Part shown: positions 8,593-23,640 of the stretch, piece by piece
Layout of the letters: the number at the start of each line of letters is the position of its first letter
Numbering within the stretch: position 1 is the first letter of the stretch
Source of the DNA: Pseudomonadota bacterium
GTDB taxonomy: Bacteria > Pseudomonadota > Alphaproteobacteria > Rhizobiales > Beijerinckiaceae
Assembly (NCBI GenBank): GCA_023426505.1
Contig: JAFAAP010000207.1
Location: 15,723 to 79,722 of the forward strand
Direction of reading: 5' to 3'
Length of the DNA stretch: 64,000 nucleotides
Translations under genes and position numbers: made by a program
The notes under the pieces: generated by a model
What the model saw: the letters and a program-made list of their open reading frames with translations, nothing else
What the model was told of the DNA's origin: nothing
The model's database searches: none

Positions 8593-9708
8593 ATGTCCTT
8601 CACCGAGGATGACATCAAAGCAGCCGGGGGCGCCGTTGCGCTCACGCAGGACCAGCTCGACGGCCTTCTGGCGGTCCTGAGGGCCCGGAAGGCTTCGACC
8701 GCGACAGCCCCGGCGATACTGAGGCCCGAGAAGGTCCGGTTCGATCTCGTCCATCTGCTCTGGTACGCCGGCACGCTCATCGTCATGAGCGCCATGGGCC
8801 TGTTCTCGACGCTGGCCTTCGAGGCCCTCGGCGGCAAGGCGCTCACCATCACGGCGCTCATCTACGGCGCTCTCTTCCTCATGGCCGGGCGTCGCCTCTG
8901 GGATCGCGGTTCGCTGCGGACGCCCGGCGGCCTGATGATCGCGGTCGCGGTCGCGATGGTGCCGCTCGCGGTCTACGGCATCCAGGAGGAGTTCGGCCTG
9001 TGGGGCGACGGCGGCGATCCGGGACGCTACCGGGACTTCTTCGTGTGGGTGAAGAGCAGCTGGCTGCCGATGGAAATCGCCACCATCGCGGTCGGCCTGA
9101 TCGCCCTGCGCTTCTATCCGGTCCCGTTCATCGTCGCGGTGGTGTCGCTCGCACTCTGGTTCATGTCCATGGACCTGACGCCCTGGCTGCTGCACGGGCG
9201 CGAGATGAGCTGGTCGGAGAACTGGACCGCGCGGCGCGCGGTCTCCATGGTGTTCGGCCTCGTGATGATCGGGGTCGCCTGGTTCGTGGACATCCGGCGC
9301 GACGAGGACCGGGACGTCGCGTTCTGGCTGTACCTTGCGGGCCTCATGGCGTTCTGGGGCGCGCTGACGCTCTCGCACAGCGACAGCGCCCTCGCGAAGG
9401 CCTTCTACTGCCTCATCAACGTGGCGCTCGTCCTGCTGTCGGTCTTCCTGGTGCGGCGGGCCTTCGCGCTGTTCGGCGCGATCGGCGTGTCGATCTATCT
9501 CGGCGACCTGGCGATCCGGGTCTTCAACGAGTCCTTCCTGTTCCCGTTCGTCCTGTCCTTCATCGGCATCGGCATCATCGCGGCGGGCCTCGTCCTTCAC
9601 CGGCACCGCGCGGCACTGGCGGCCTGGATGCTGGAATGCCTGCCGGAACCTCTCAAAAAGCTGCGTCCGCCCCATGCCGACGCCGCCCTTCGAATGGAGC
9701 ACGCATGA
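8593..9708 (+). CDS. Multi-spanning membrane protein of unknown function within the iol operon
   Basis: The 371-residue product has a short soluble N-terminus (about 50 residues) and then roughly ten hydrophobic segments between residues 55 and 340, ending in a basic tail. I recognise no transporter signature and cannot name the family; a DUF2157-like membrane protein is one possibility. It starts 18 bases after iolC, and its TGA overlaps the iolD ATG (ATGA), so it is co-transcribed and translationally coupled to inositol catabolism. Codon use looks like its neighbours. A transport or sensing role for an inositol intermediate is possible but unproven. Confidence 0.85.
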   Translation: MSFTEDDIKAAGGAVALTQDQLDGLLAVLRARKASTATAPAILRPEKVRFDLVHLLWYAGTLIVMSAMGLFSTLAFEALGGKALTITALIYGALFLMAGRRLWDRGSLRTPGGLMIAVAVAMVPLAVYGIQEEFGLWGDGGDPGRYRDFFVWVKSSWLPMEIATIAVGLIALRFYPVPFIVAVVSLALWFMSMDLTPWLLHGREMSWSENWTARRAVSMVFGLVMIGVAWFVDIRRDEDRDVAFWLYLAGLMAFWGALTLSHSDSALAKAFYCLINVALVLLSVFLVRRAFALFGAIGVSIYLGDLAIRVFNESFLFPFVLSFIGIGIIAAGLVLHRHRAALAAWMLECLPEPLKKLRPPHADAALRMEHA

Positions 9709-11552
9709 GCACGATCCGTCTCACCATGGCCCAGGCGGTCGCCCGCTTCCTGGCCGCGCAGAAAACCGAGATCGACGGGCAGGTTCTCCCGCTCTTCGGC
9801 GGCGTCTGGGCCATTTTCGGCCACGGCAACGTCGCCGGCATGGGCGAGGCGCTGCACGGGGTGCGCGACCGGCTTCCGACCTTCCGGGCGCACAACGAAC
9901 AGGGCATGGCCCATGCGGCCATCGCCTTCGCCAAGGCCTCGCGCCGGCGGCGCATGATGGCCTGCACCACGTCGATCGGCCCCGGCGCCACCAACATGGT
10001 GACGGCAGCCGCCGTCGCCCACGTCAACCGCCTGCCGGTCCTGCTCCTGCCGGGCGACGTCTTCGCCAACCGCATCCCCGACCCGGTGCTGCAGCAGATC
10101 GAAAGCTTCTCGGACGGCACCGTCTCGGCGAACGACTGCTTCAGGCCCGTCTCCCGCTATTTCGACCGCATTGCCCGGCCAGAGCAGATCATCCCGGCGC
10201 TCCAGCGCGCCATGAGCGTGCTGACCGACCCGGCCGAGTGCGGCCCCGTCACCCTGGCGCTCTGCCAGGACACGCAGGCGGAAGCCTACGACTACCCTGA
10301 GAGCTTCTTCGCCGAGAAGGTCTGGATGCCCCGCCGCATCCGGCCCGACGAGAGCGAGCTCGCGGCCGCGGCCGCCCTCATCCGCAACGCGAAGAAGCCC
10401 TTCATCGTCGCGGGCGGCGGCGTGCTCTACTCGGGTGCCGAGAAGGCGCTCGCAGCCTTTGCCGAAAAGCATGGCATCGCGGTCGGCGAGACGCAGGCCG
10501 GTAAGTCGAGCCTAGCCCATGACCACGCGGCCTGTCTCGGCTCCGTCGGCGTCACCGGAACGGGCGCCGCGAATGCGCTCGCGGAAGAAGCCGACGTGGT
10601 GATCGCGGTCGGCACCCGGCTTCAGGATTTCACCACCGGTTCCTGGGCCCTGTTCAAGGATCCGAACCGGCGCCTCGTCGGCCTGAACGTGCAGGGCTTC
10701 GACGCCACGAAGCACAATGCGCAGCCGCTGGTGGCGGACGCACGCGTCGGCCTCGAGGAACTGAGCCGCGCGCTCGAAGGCTGGAAGGCGCCGCAGAGCT
10801 GGACCGCCAAGGGCCGCGACGAGAAGGCCCGCTGGTTCGAAGCCGCCGCCCGCTACACGGACCCGACCAACGCGGAACTCCCGTCCGACGCTCAGGTGAT
10901 CGGCGCCGTGCAGCGCACCGCCTCTCCCACCGACGTGGTGGTCTGCGCGGCCGGCGGCCTGCCGGGCGAGCTGCACAAGCACTGGAAGGCGAGCACGGCG
11001 CTCGGCTACCACATGGAATACGGCTATTCCTGCATGGGCTACGAGATCGCCGGCGGCGTCGGCGTGAAGATGGCGGATCCCTCTCGCGAGGTCATCGTGA
11101 TGGTGGGCGACGGCTCGTACCTGATGATGAATTCGGAGCTGGCCACCTCGGTGATGCTCGGCCAGAAGCTGACCGTGGTGCTCCTCGATAACCGGGGCTT
11201 CGGCTGCATCAACCGCCTGCAGCGCGCGACCGGCGGCGAGAGTTTCAACAACCTCCTGCAGCACACCAACCACGTGACCCTGCCGGACATCGACTTCGCG
11301 GCCCATGCGGCGAGCCTCGGGGCCGAGGCCGTGAAGGTGAAGGGCATCGGCGAGCTGGAGGACGCGCTGAAGAAGGCGCGGTCCGCCCAGCGCAGCACCG
11401 TGATCGTCATCGACACGGACCCGCTCGCATCCACCGATGCGGGCGGCCATTGGTGGGATGTGGCGGTGCCAGAGGTATCGGTCCGGGCCGAGGTGAACAC
11501 GGCCCGCAAGAATTATGAGAATGCCCTCGCGTCGCAGCGGGTGGGTGACTGA
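9705..11552 (+). CDS. iolD: 3D-(3,5/4)-trihydroxycyclohexane-1,2-dione acylhydrolase IolD
   Basis: The start MSTIRLTMAQ at 9705 overlaps the preceding stop by four bases and gives 615 residues, the usual IolD length. It is a thiamine-diphosphate enzyme. The N-terminal Pyr domain carries the glutamate region RAHNEQGMAHAAIAF near residue 65. The C-terminal PP domain carries the ThDP motif VGDGSYLMMNSEL followed by LLDNRGFGCINRL near residue 470-500. It hydrolytically opens the cyclitol ring to 5-deoxy-glucuronate, between IolE and IolB in the pathway. The operon order iolC-x-iolD-iolE-iolB supports the call. Confidence 0.95.
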   Translation: MSTIRLTMAQAVARFLAAQKTEIDGQVLPLFGGVWAIFGHGNVAGMGEALHGVRDRLPTFRAHNEQGMAHAAIAFAKASRRRRMMACTTSIGPGATNMVTAAAVAHVNRLPVLLLPGDVFANRIPDPVLQQIESFSDGTVSANDCFRPVSRYFDRIARPEQIIPALQRAMSVLTDPAECGPVTLALCQDTQAEAYDYPESFFAEKVWMPRRIRPDESELAAAAALIRNAKKPFIVAGGGVLYSGAEKALAAFAEKHGIAVGETQAGKSSLAHDHAACLGSVGVTGTGAANALAEEADVVIAVGTRLQDFTTGSWALFKDPNRRLVGLNVQGFDATKHNAQPLVADARVGLEELSRALEGWKAPQSWTAKGRDEKARWFEAAARYTDPTNAELPSDAQVIGAVQRTASPTDVVVCAAGGLPGELHKHWKASTALGYHMEYGYSCMGYEIAGGVGVKMADPSREVIVMVGDGSYLMMNSELATSVMLGQKLTVVLLDNRGFGCINRLQRATGGESFNNLLQHTNHVTLPDIDFAAHAASLGAEAVKVKGIGELEDALKKARSAQRSTVIVIDTDPLASTDAGGHWWDVAVPEVSVRAEVNTARKNYENALASQRVGD

Positions 11553-11574
11553 CGAAAGAAGAGAGAGAAGAATC

Positions 11575-12459
11575 ATGACGATCCGCATCGGGGCCAATCC
11601 CATCGGCTGGTCCAACGACGACATGCCGGAACTCGGCGGCGAGACCCCGCTCGAGGTCTGCCTCGCCGAGGCCAAGGAGGCCGGGTTCGAGGGCATGGAG
11701 CTGGGCAACAAGTTCCCGCGCGAGCCGGAGGCGCTTAAAAAAGCGCTTGCGCCCTTCGGGATGGCCTGCGTGTCGGGCTGGTACTCGGCCGAGCTGCTGA
11801 AGCGCGATGCGGAGGCCGAAATGAAGGCGCTGCGTCCGCATCTCGACCTGCTCAAGGCGATGGGTTCCAACGTGCTCGTCTTCGCCGAGACCTCGAACGC
11901 CATCCACGGCGACCGCTCGAAGCCGCTGTCGCAGCGCCCCGTGATGAAGAGCGGCGACTGGGCCGAATACGGCCGCCGCGTCACCCAGGTCGCCGAGCAG
12001 ACCCTCAAGGAGGGCGTGCGCCTCGTCTATCACCACCACATGGGCACCATCGTGGAATCGCAGGCTGACATCGACGCCTTCATGAACGCCACGGGCGAGC
12101 CCGCGCATCTGCTCCTCGACACGGGCCACGCCACCTGGGGCGGCGCCAACCCGGCGGACCTCGCACGTCGCTACCGCAATCGCATCAGCCACGTGCACAC
12201 CAAGGACGTGCGCAAGGACGTGATGGAGAAGTCGAAGGCCCAAGGGTGGAGCTTCCTCGATTCCGTCATCGAGGGCGTCTACACCGTGCCGGGCGACGGC
12301 ATGGTGGATTTCGTCTCCGTGTTCAAGGAACTGCCGGGCTACAGCGGCTGGGTGGTGATCGAGGCCGAGCAGGATCCCAAGAAGGCCCATCCGCTCACCT
12401 ATGCCAAGATGGGCTATGCCAACCTCACCCGCTTCCTGAAGGAAGCAGGACTGCGATAA
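11575..12459 (+). CDS. iolE: myo-Inosose-2 dehydratase IolE
   Basis: The start at 11575 follows GAGAGAGAAGAATC and gives MTIRIGANPIGWSNDD, the characteristic IolE N-terminus, with 294 residues in all. It is a xylose-isomerase-like TIM barrel with metal-binding positions suggested by LVYHHHMGT near residue 160, LLLDTGHATWGG near residue 185, HVHTKDV near residue 210 and VVIEAEQD near residue 265. It dehydrates 2-keto-myo-inositol to the trihydroxycyclohexanedione that IolD opens. It lies 22 bases after iolD and 12 bases before iolB. Confidence 0.95.
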   Translation: MTIRIGANPIGWSNDDMPELGGETPLEVCLAEAKEAGFEGMELGNKFPREPEALKKALAPFGMACVSGWYSAELLKRDAEAEMKALRPHLDLLKAMGSNVLVFAETSNAIHGDRSKPLSQRPVMKSGDWAEYGRRVTQVAEQTLKEGVRLVYHHHMGTIVESQADIDAFMNATGEPAHLLLDTGHATWGGANPADLARRYRNRISHVHTKDVRKDVMEKSKAQGWSFLDSVIEGVYTVPGDGMVDFVSVFKELPGYSGWVVIEAEQDPKKAHPLTYAKMGYANLTRFLKEAGLR

Positions 12460-12471
12460 GGAGAGCCGCCG

Positions 12472-13269
12472 ATGTCGAAACTCCTCGTCAAGCCGTCGAA
12501 CCCGAATACCGATGGCCGCGTCCATTCCATCACGCCGGCCTCCGCCGGATGGACCTATGTGGGCTTCGAGGTCTACCGGCTCAAAGCCGGCCGGAGCCTG
12601 CGCCAGGAGACGGGCGACCGCGAGGCCTGCATCGTCATGCTGTCCGGCAAGGCCCGCGTGGCGGCGGGGGCCGAGGATTTCGGCGTGATCGGCGGGCGCT
12701 CCTCACCCTTCGAGCCCGACCCGTGGTCGCTCTATGCGCCGGCACGCTCGAGCTGGTCCCTCAGTGCGGAGACCGATTGCGAGATCGGCGTCTGTACGGC
12801 GCCGGCGGAAGGCAAGCTGCCGGCGCGGGTGATTCGTCCGGACCAGGTGGGACAGGAGACGCGCGGCAAGGGCACGAACACGCGCCACGTGCGCAACATC
12901 CTGCCCGAGACGGAACCGGCCGAGAGCCTTCTCGTGGTCGAGGTCATCACGCCCTCAGGCCATTGGTCGAGCTATCCGCCCCACAAGCACGACCGGGACG
13001 CCCTGCCGAACGAGTCGCTGCTGGAAGAAACCTACTACCACCGCCTCAATCCGCCCTCGGGCTTCGCGCTGCAGCGGGTCTATACGGATGACCGCTCTCT
13101 CGACGAGACACTGGCCGCGAGCGACGGCGACGTGGTGCTGGTGCCGAAGGGTTATCACCCAGTCGGTGCGCCGCACGGCTACGAGCTCTACTACCTCAAC
13201 GTGATGGCGGGACCGAAGCGGATCTGGAAGTTCCACAACGACCCGGCCCACGAGTGGATGGTCGCCTGA
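12472..13269 (+). CDS. iolB: 5-Deoxy-glucuronate isomerase IolB
   Basis: The 265-residue, two-lobed cupin protein has the family signatures SSYPPHKHDRD near residue 164, LEETYYHRLNPPSGFALQRV near residue 185 and PKGYHPVGAPHGYELYYLNVMAG near residue 225, which supply metal-binding His and Glu. It isomerises 5-deoxy-glucuronate to 2-deoxy-5-keto-gluconate, the substrate of IolC. It is the last gene of the iol operon. Methylmalonate-semialdehyde dehydrogenase (iolA) is not in this window, so the final step must be encoded elsewhere. Confidence 0.95.
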   Translation: MSKLLVKPSNPNTDGRVHSITPASAGWTYVGFEVYRLKAGRSLRQETGDREACIVMLSGKARVAAGAEDFGVIGGRSSPFEPDPWSLYAPARSSWSLSAETDCEIGVCTAPAEGKLPARVIRPDQVGQETRGKGTNTRHVRNILPETEPAESLLVVEVITPSGHWSSYPPHKHDRDALPNESLLEETYYHRLNPPSGFALQRVYTDDRSLDETLAASDGDVVLVPKGYHPVGAPHGYELYYLNVMAGPKRIWKFHNDPAHEWMVA

Positions 13270-13284
13270 GGCCGGTGCAGCCTC

Positions 13285-14028
13285 CTATTTCGGAGGCAGG
13301 ACGAGGGCGATGTCGGCCTCCGTCATGATGCGGTATTGCCCGGGCTCCAGATCCTCGGGCAATGCCAGATTCCCGACGCGGTCGCGGTGCAGCGCCTCGA
13401 CGTGGTTGCCGACCGCCGCGAACATGCGGCGGACCTGATGGTACCGCCCTTCCGTCAACGTCACGTAGGCGCTCGTGCTCGACAGCGCCTCCATCCCGAC
13501 TGGCAGGAGCGGCTTGTCCTCACCCTCCAGCATCAGCGTCCCTGAGGCGAAGATGTCGGCTTCGTTGCCGCTTAAGGGGCGCGCCACGGTGACGTGGTAG
13601 CGCTTCGACACGTTGGCGCGCGGCGAGATGATCCGGTGCAGAAGCGTGCCGTCGTCGGTCATGAGCAGCAGGCCCGAGGTTTCCTTGTCGAGGCGGCCGA
13701 TGGTCGAGATCGCCGGGTCGCGCCGCCGCCAGCGCTGCGGCAGCAGATCGTACACGAGGGGCCCGGCCTCCTTGTGCGAGCACGTCGTGCCAAGCGGCTT
13801 GTGCAGCATCAGCGTCAGGCCCGGCGGCGGATCGAGGGGCTTGCCGTTGACGCGCATCCGCTGCGGCAAGTCCGGCGTCACCTTGATGCGCTGGTCCGCA
13901 TCCTCGATCGCGGCGCCGTCGAGCGTGATCAGGCCGCCCCAGGCCATCTGCTGCACCTCGCGGCGCGAGCCGTAGCCGAGATTGGACAGGAGGCGGTCGA
14001 GCCGCAGGGTCTGGGAGCCTTTGCTCAT
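13285..14028 (-). CDS. rsuA: RsuA-family rRNA pseudouridine synthase
   Basis: The 247-residue form starts MSKGSQTLRLDRLLSNLGYG at 14028, and its ATG overlaps the TGA of the upstream methyltransferase gene. Residues about 8-60 are an S4 RNA-binding domain. The catalytic pseudouridine synthase core follows, with the Asp-bearing GRLDKETSGLLLMTDDG near residue 105 and EGRYHQVRRMFAAVGNHV near residue 205. RsuA modifies U516 of 16S rRNA. RluB/E/F paralogues share this layout, so the precise target is not certain. Coupling to an RsmC-like methyltransferase supports a 16S role. Confidence 0.85.
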   Translation of the reverse strand: MSKGSQTLRLDRLLSNLGYGSRREVQQMAWGGLITLDGAAIEDADQRIKVTPDLPQRMRVNGKPLDPPPGLTLMLHKPLGTTCSHKEAGPLVYDLLPQRWRRRDPAISTIGRLDKETSGLLLMTDDGTLLHRIISPRANVSKRYHVTVARPLSGNEADIFASGTLMLEGEDKPLLPVGMEALSSTSAYVTLTEGRYHQVRRMFAAVGNHVEALHRDRVGNLALPEDLEPGQYRIMTEADIALVLPPK

Positions 14029-14960
14029 TTCTGTGCCTCGTAGATCTTGTAGCCCTCCGCTTCCGCCTTGAGCGCGACCCGCTTGAAAGCCGTTCTCAGC
14101 ACGGCCTCGTAAGGCAGGTGCCGGTTGGCCACGAGCCAGCACAGCCCGCCCGGGCGCAGCGCCTCCGCGGCCTTGCGGATGAAGCTCTGGCCGAGACTCT
14201 GGTCCTCAGCGCCGCCGTCGTGAAAGGGTGGGTTCATGACCACGAAATCCAAGCGTCCGAGCTGAGCGGCGCTCATGTTCCGCACATCGCCCCACAGGAC
14301 GCTCGCGCGCCGATCCTCGACATTGCGCCGGGCCATCTCGACCGCGCGCCCGTCGACATCCACCAGGGTCAGATGCTCGACCTTCGGAGACGCCAGGATG
14401 CCGGTCGCCAGATAGCCGATGCCGCAGCCGAGATCCGCGCCGCGTCCCGCGAGACCCGGAAGATGCCGGGCGAGGAGCGCGCTGCCCGGATCGATCCGGT
14501 TCCAGCTGAACACCCCCGGCTGCGTCCAGAGCCCGAACTCCTGGACGAAGCGCGGCCGGCCCTCATCGAGGGCGGTCTCGATCCCGGTCAGCACGTCGGG
14601 TTTCCCGCAGGTGCAGATGCGGTAGTGCCGCCGCGCATCCTCCGACACGGCGCAGCCGAAGGCCGCGAGCTCCTTGCGCAGACGCGACCCGCCCTTGTCC
14701 TTGGGAGCCAGCACGGTCAGGCCTCCCCCGGGCATGAGAGCCTTCAGGGCAAGGGCCATCGTGTAGCGGCGTTCGATGGTCCCGGGCGGCGCCAGGACCA
14801 CCATGTCGGAAAGCGTTGCGTCCCCCTGCGCCTCCAGGCTGGCCGCACCTGGAACGAGAGGGGAGAACTGGATCGCCCCCTCCGGGATCGCCGCCAGCTC
14901 GGCCGGCGGGCTGCCATAAACGCCAAAGGAACCTGTCTCGCGCACGTCGTCCTGATCCAC
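14025..14960 (-). CDS. Class I SAM-dependent rRNA methyltransferase (RsmC/RlmG-like)
   Basis: The 311-residue protein has a degenerate N-terminal methyltransferase-like half, then a C-terminal catalytic domain. That domain has motif I GADLGCGIGYLATGIL near residue 195, the motif II acidic residue in LVDVDGRAVEMARRN, and motif IV NPPFHDGG near residue 240. NPPFH is typical of the RsmC/RlmG guanine-N2 methyltransferases that modify 16S G1207 or 23S G1835. The stop overlaps the start of the pseudouridine synthase gene, so the two form an rRNA-modification operon. Which guanine it modifies is not decidable here. Confidence 0.82.
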   Translation of the reverse strand: MDQDDVRETGSFGVYGSPPAELAAIPEGAIQFSPLVPGAASLEAQGDATLSDMVVLAPPGTIERRYTMALALKALMPGGGLTVLAPKDKGGSRLRKELAAFGCAVSEDARRHYRICTCGKPDVLTGIETALDEGRPRFVQEFGLWTQPGVFSWNRIDPGSALLARHLPGLAGRGADLGCGIGYLATGILASPKVEHLTLVDVDGRAVEMARRNVEDRRASVLWGDVRNMSAAQLGRLDFVVMNPPFHDGGAEDQSLGQSFIRKAAEALRPGGLCWLVANRHLPYEAVLRTAFKRVALKAEAEGYKIYEAQK

Positions 14961-15044
14961 CGTGAGTCCCGCGTTCCTATACCGATGCGGCCGGGAAAGT
15001 AAGCCCGCCTTCCTCGGGCAGGACGGGAGAGACCCGCGTCCCGG

Positions 15045-17101
15045 TCAGGGGGACGCGGGCGCGGCCTGGGGCGCCATGGACTGGATCTTGTGGGCCAGAT
15101 CGGCGGCACGGTAGGGCTTGTAGAGGAGGTCGATCTCCTCGATCAGCTCTGCATCCTCCACGTAGCCGGTGGTCAGGAGCACCCGGACGTCAGGATATTT
15201 CTTCCGGATCAGCCCGGCGAGATCGGCGCCGTTCAGCTTGCCGGGCATGCGCACGTCGCTGAGCACGAGCTTGAAGTCGCAGCTGTTCTTGAGAAGATCC
15301 GCGGCCGCATCCGCCGTCTCGGTCTCGGTCACGGTGAATCCGAGCGACTTGAGGGTCGAGACCGCAACCTGCCGCACGTCGGAATTGTCCTCGACCACGA
15401 GAACGGCCTCGCCCCTGCCGAACGCCTCCATGTCGTCCGCCTGGATGTCGCTGCTCCCCGTCGTGACCTCGTGCTGCGAGCGCGGGAAGAACAGGCGGAT
15501 GGTCGTGCCCTCGTTCGGGGTGCTGTCGACCTCGATCTGGCCGTTCGACTGCTGCACGAAGCCGTACACCATGCTGAGGCCGAGGCCCGTCCCCTTGCCG
15601 CTCTCCTTGGTGGTGAAGAACGGCTCGAACACGCGCTCGAGAACGTGCGGCGGCATGCCGGTGCCGGTGTCCGCCACGGAGATGACCACGTAGTCGCCGG
15701 TCTGCACCGGCCCGTCGACCGTCCTGTTCTCGAGATGGATCTTGAGCTCGCCGCCGTTCGGCATGGCGTCGCGCGCGTTCACGGCGAGATTGAGCAGGGC
15801 CGCCTCGAGCTGGGCCCGGTCCACATGGATCGGCCAGATCTCGTCGAGTCCCGTCAGCTCGATGCGGATGTTCTCGCCGAGCGTCCGGTGCATCAGCTCC
15901 AGGAGCCCAGACATGACCGCGCCGACGTCGATCGTCGTGGCCTGAAGCGGCTGGCGGCGCGAGAAGGCGAGCAGGCGATGGGTCAGGTCCGCGCTGCGCT
16001 GCGCGCCCTCCAGGGCCATCTTCACCCGCTTCTGGGCGCGCTCGTTGCCCTTCAGCGACTTCTGAAGCAGGTCGAGATTGCCGATCACGACGCTCAGCAT
16101 GTTGTTGAAGTCGTGCGCGATGCCGCCGGTGAGGCGGCCGACAGCCTCGAGCTTGCTGGCATGGAGCAGGTCCTGCTCCAGCTGCTTGCGCTCGGTGATG
16201 TCGAACCACATCCCGAAGATCTCGCGCGGCTTGTCCTCATCGTCGCGGATCACGACCGTGTGGTCCAGGAAGTGCCTGTCGCTGCCGTCGGCGCAGCGCC
16301 AGCGATACTCCAGGGAGACAGAGCCCAGGTCCTTCAGGTCGCGCAGCTGCGCGAGGACGCGCTCCCGGTCATCCTCGTGGACGTGGGACGACCAGAAGTC
16401 ATCGCGCTCCAGGAAGGACTGCCTGTCGAATCCCGTGATCGCCGTGATGCTGTCGTTGGTGAAATGCAGCCGCCGGTGGTCCTCCTGGAGGGACGCCGTG
16501 AACAGGGCGATCGGCAGGGATTTCAGCACGATCGACTGGTGCTCCTCCCGGCGCCGCAGCATCTGCTCGGTCTTGAGCTTCTCGCTGCGCACCTGGAGGT
16601 TCTCCAGCAGGAGTCGGCGCTCCTCCGCGGCCTGACGGCGGATCTCCTCCGTCTTGCGGTGGAGATCCACGAAGATGTCGACCTTCGACTTCAGGATCAG
16701 CGGCTCGATCGGCTTGAACACGTAGTCGACGGCACCGGCGCTGTAGCCGCGGAAGATGTGCAGGTCGTCCTTGTTGAAGGCGGTCAGGAACAGGATCGGC
16801 ACCCGCGACGAGCGGGCGCGCGACCGGATCATCCCGGCGACTTCATAGCCGTCGATGCCCGGCATCTGCACGTCGAGCAGGATCACCGCGAAGTCGTCCT
16901 TCAGGACGTGCCGGAGCGCATCCTTGCCGGACTCGGCGGTGACGATCTCGACCTCGGGCGCCTGAAGCATCTCTCGGACGGCCAGTAGGTTGCGCGGGTC
17001 GTCGTCGACCACGAGGATCTTGGCCGTGACGGGCCGGGGGACCGCATAGGCGGTGTCGCCCTCGGCCCAGAGCGTCGGGTCGTCTTGGCCGAACGATGTC
17101 G

Positions 17102-17105
<4 letters not shown>
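15045..17105 (-). CDS. Hybrid sensor histidine kinase (REC-PAS-HisKA-HATPase-REC)
   Basis: The 686-residue soluble protein starts at 17105, where the ATG overlaps the stop of the giant kinase gene (ATGA). Order: an N-terminal receiver with phosphoacceptor D78 (ILLDVQMPG), a coiled coil about 145-190, a PAS fold about 190-305, HisKA with H331 in GGIAHDFNN, an HATPase domain with GTGMPP and [12 protein letters not shown], and a C-terminal receiver with [10 protein letters not shown]. The H-D-F-N-N box and the terminal receiver are typical of FixL-like hybrid kinases with stand-alone outputs. No membrane segment is present. Translational coupling suggests it works in a phosphorelay with the upstream kinase. 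Confidence 0.9.
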
Positions 17106-22897
<5,792 letters not shown>

Positions 22898-23269
22898 GGT
22901 CTTCCCGTACCTACGCTCGCATCGCGACGATTGAGGACATTTTTCTTCAGGTCATAGGTCTTTGAAACCCCCGTGTTGGCAACCGATAAATAAAACCGGC
23001 AGCCGGCACTTGATCGGCGTGGTAAATAAGGTTGCGCCAGTCGGAGTCTAGATGACCATCTGTCAGCAACAAGGCTTGTTGTAATATTATGTCATCGGAG
23101 ACTTGAAATTCACTGTGTCTACGCTAGGGCCGACCAATGGCCGCCTTGAGCAATGCAGTGACTTCGGATGGATGACCTGAAAATTCAAATGAATTTCGGT
23201 TCGCTCGCCCCGGTCACGCTGCCGCAGAGCCGAACGCCCATAGGAAAAGACGCAGAAAATTCGGAAAAA
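22898..23269. other. Intergenic region upstream of the giant kinase
   Basis: These 372 bases lie between the kinase start and the tRNA-Arg 3' end. The stretch is less GC-rich than the genes and holds no convincing open frame. The kinase promoter must lie here, but I find no clear -10/-35 pair, operator or terminator. Confidence 0.5.
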
Positions 23270-23349
<80 letters not shown>

Positions 23350-23504
23350 AGGTCTTCGACCTGCCTTCTCCCTACCCGATTAGCGGCCGGAGGGCAACCT
23401 CCCAGAGGGAGACGCTCACCTAGTCGGTCGGGCCGAAAGGATGCCCTTCGAAACGGCTTCCTGAGGTGGCTCCGGGGCCGGGTCGGCGCCCCAGAGCCAT
23501 GTCG

Positions 23505-23621
23505 TCAGAGAAGCTTGTCCAGGTTCACGATCAGGTTCACCCAGGCGGACGCGACGCCCGCCGAGGTGACGATGGCATTGAACCAGAAGATTACGGTTTC
23601 CGAGATGTGAAAGCCGATCAT
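23505..23621 (-). CDS. Small single-span membrane protein downstream of terC
   Basis: The 38-codon frame starts [18 protein letters not shown] and ends VNLDKLL. A very good ribosome site, GAGGGGAGAGA, sits just before the ATG. It is largely hydrophobic, with one possible membrane helix, and begins 19 bases after the terC stop on the same strand. I know no family for it. Its position and ribosome site support translation, but its small size leaves real doubt. Confidence 0.4.
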   Translation of the reverse strand: MIGFHISETVIFWFNAIVTSAGVASAWVNLIVNLDKLL

Positions 23622-23640
23622 CGCCGTCTCTCCCCTCGCC

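Noticed and set aside
5986..9702. A 1238-codon minus-strand frame over iolG, iolC and the membrane protein
   Set aside because: It is antisense to strongly supported genes and its translation is Arg/His/Asp-rich shadow sequence with no motif.
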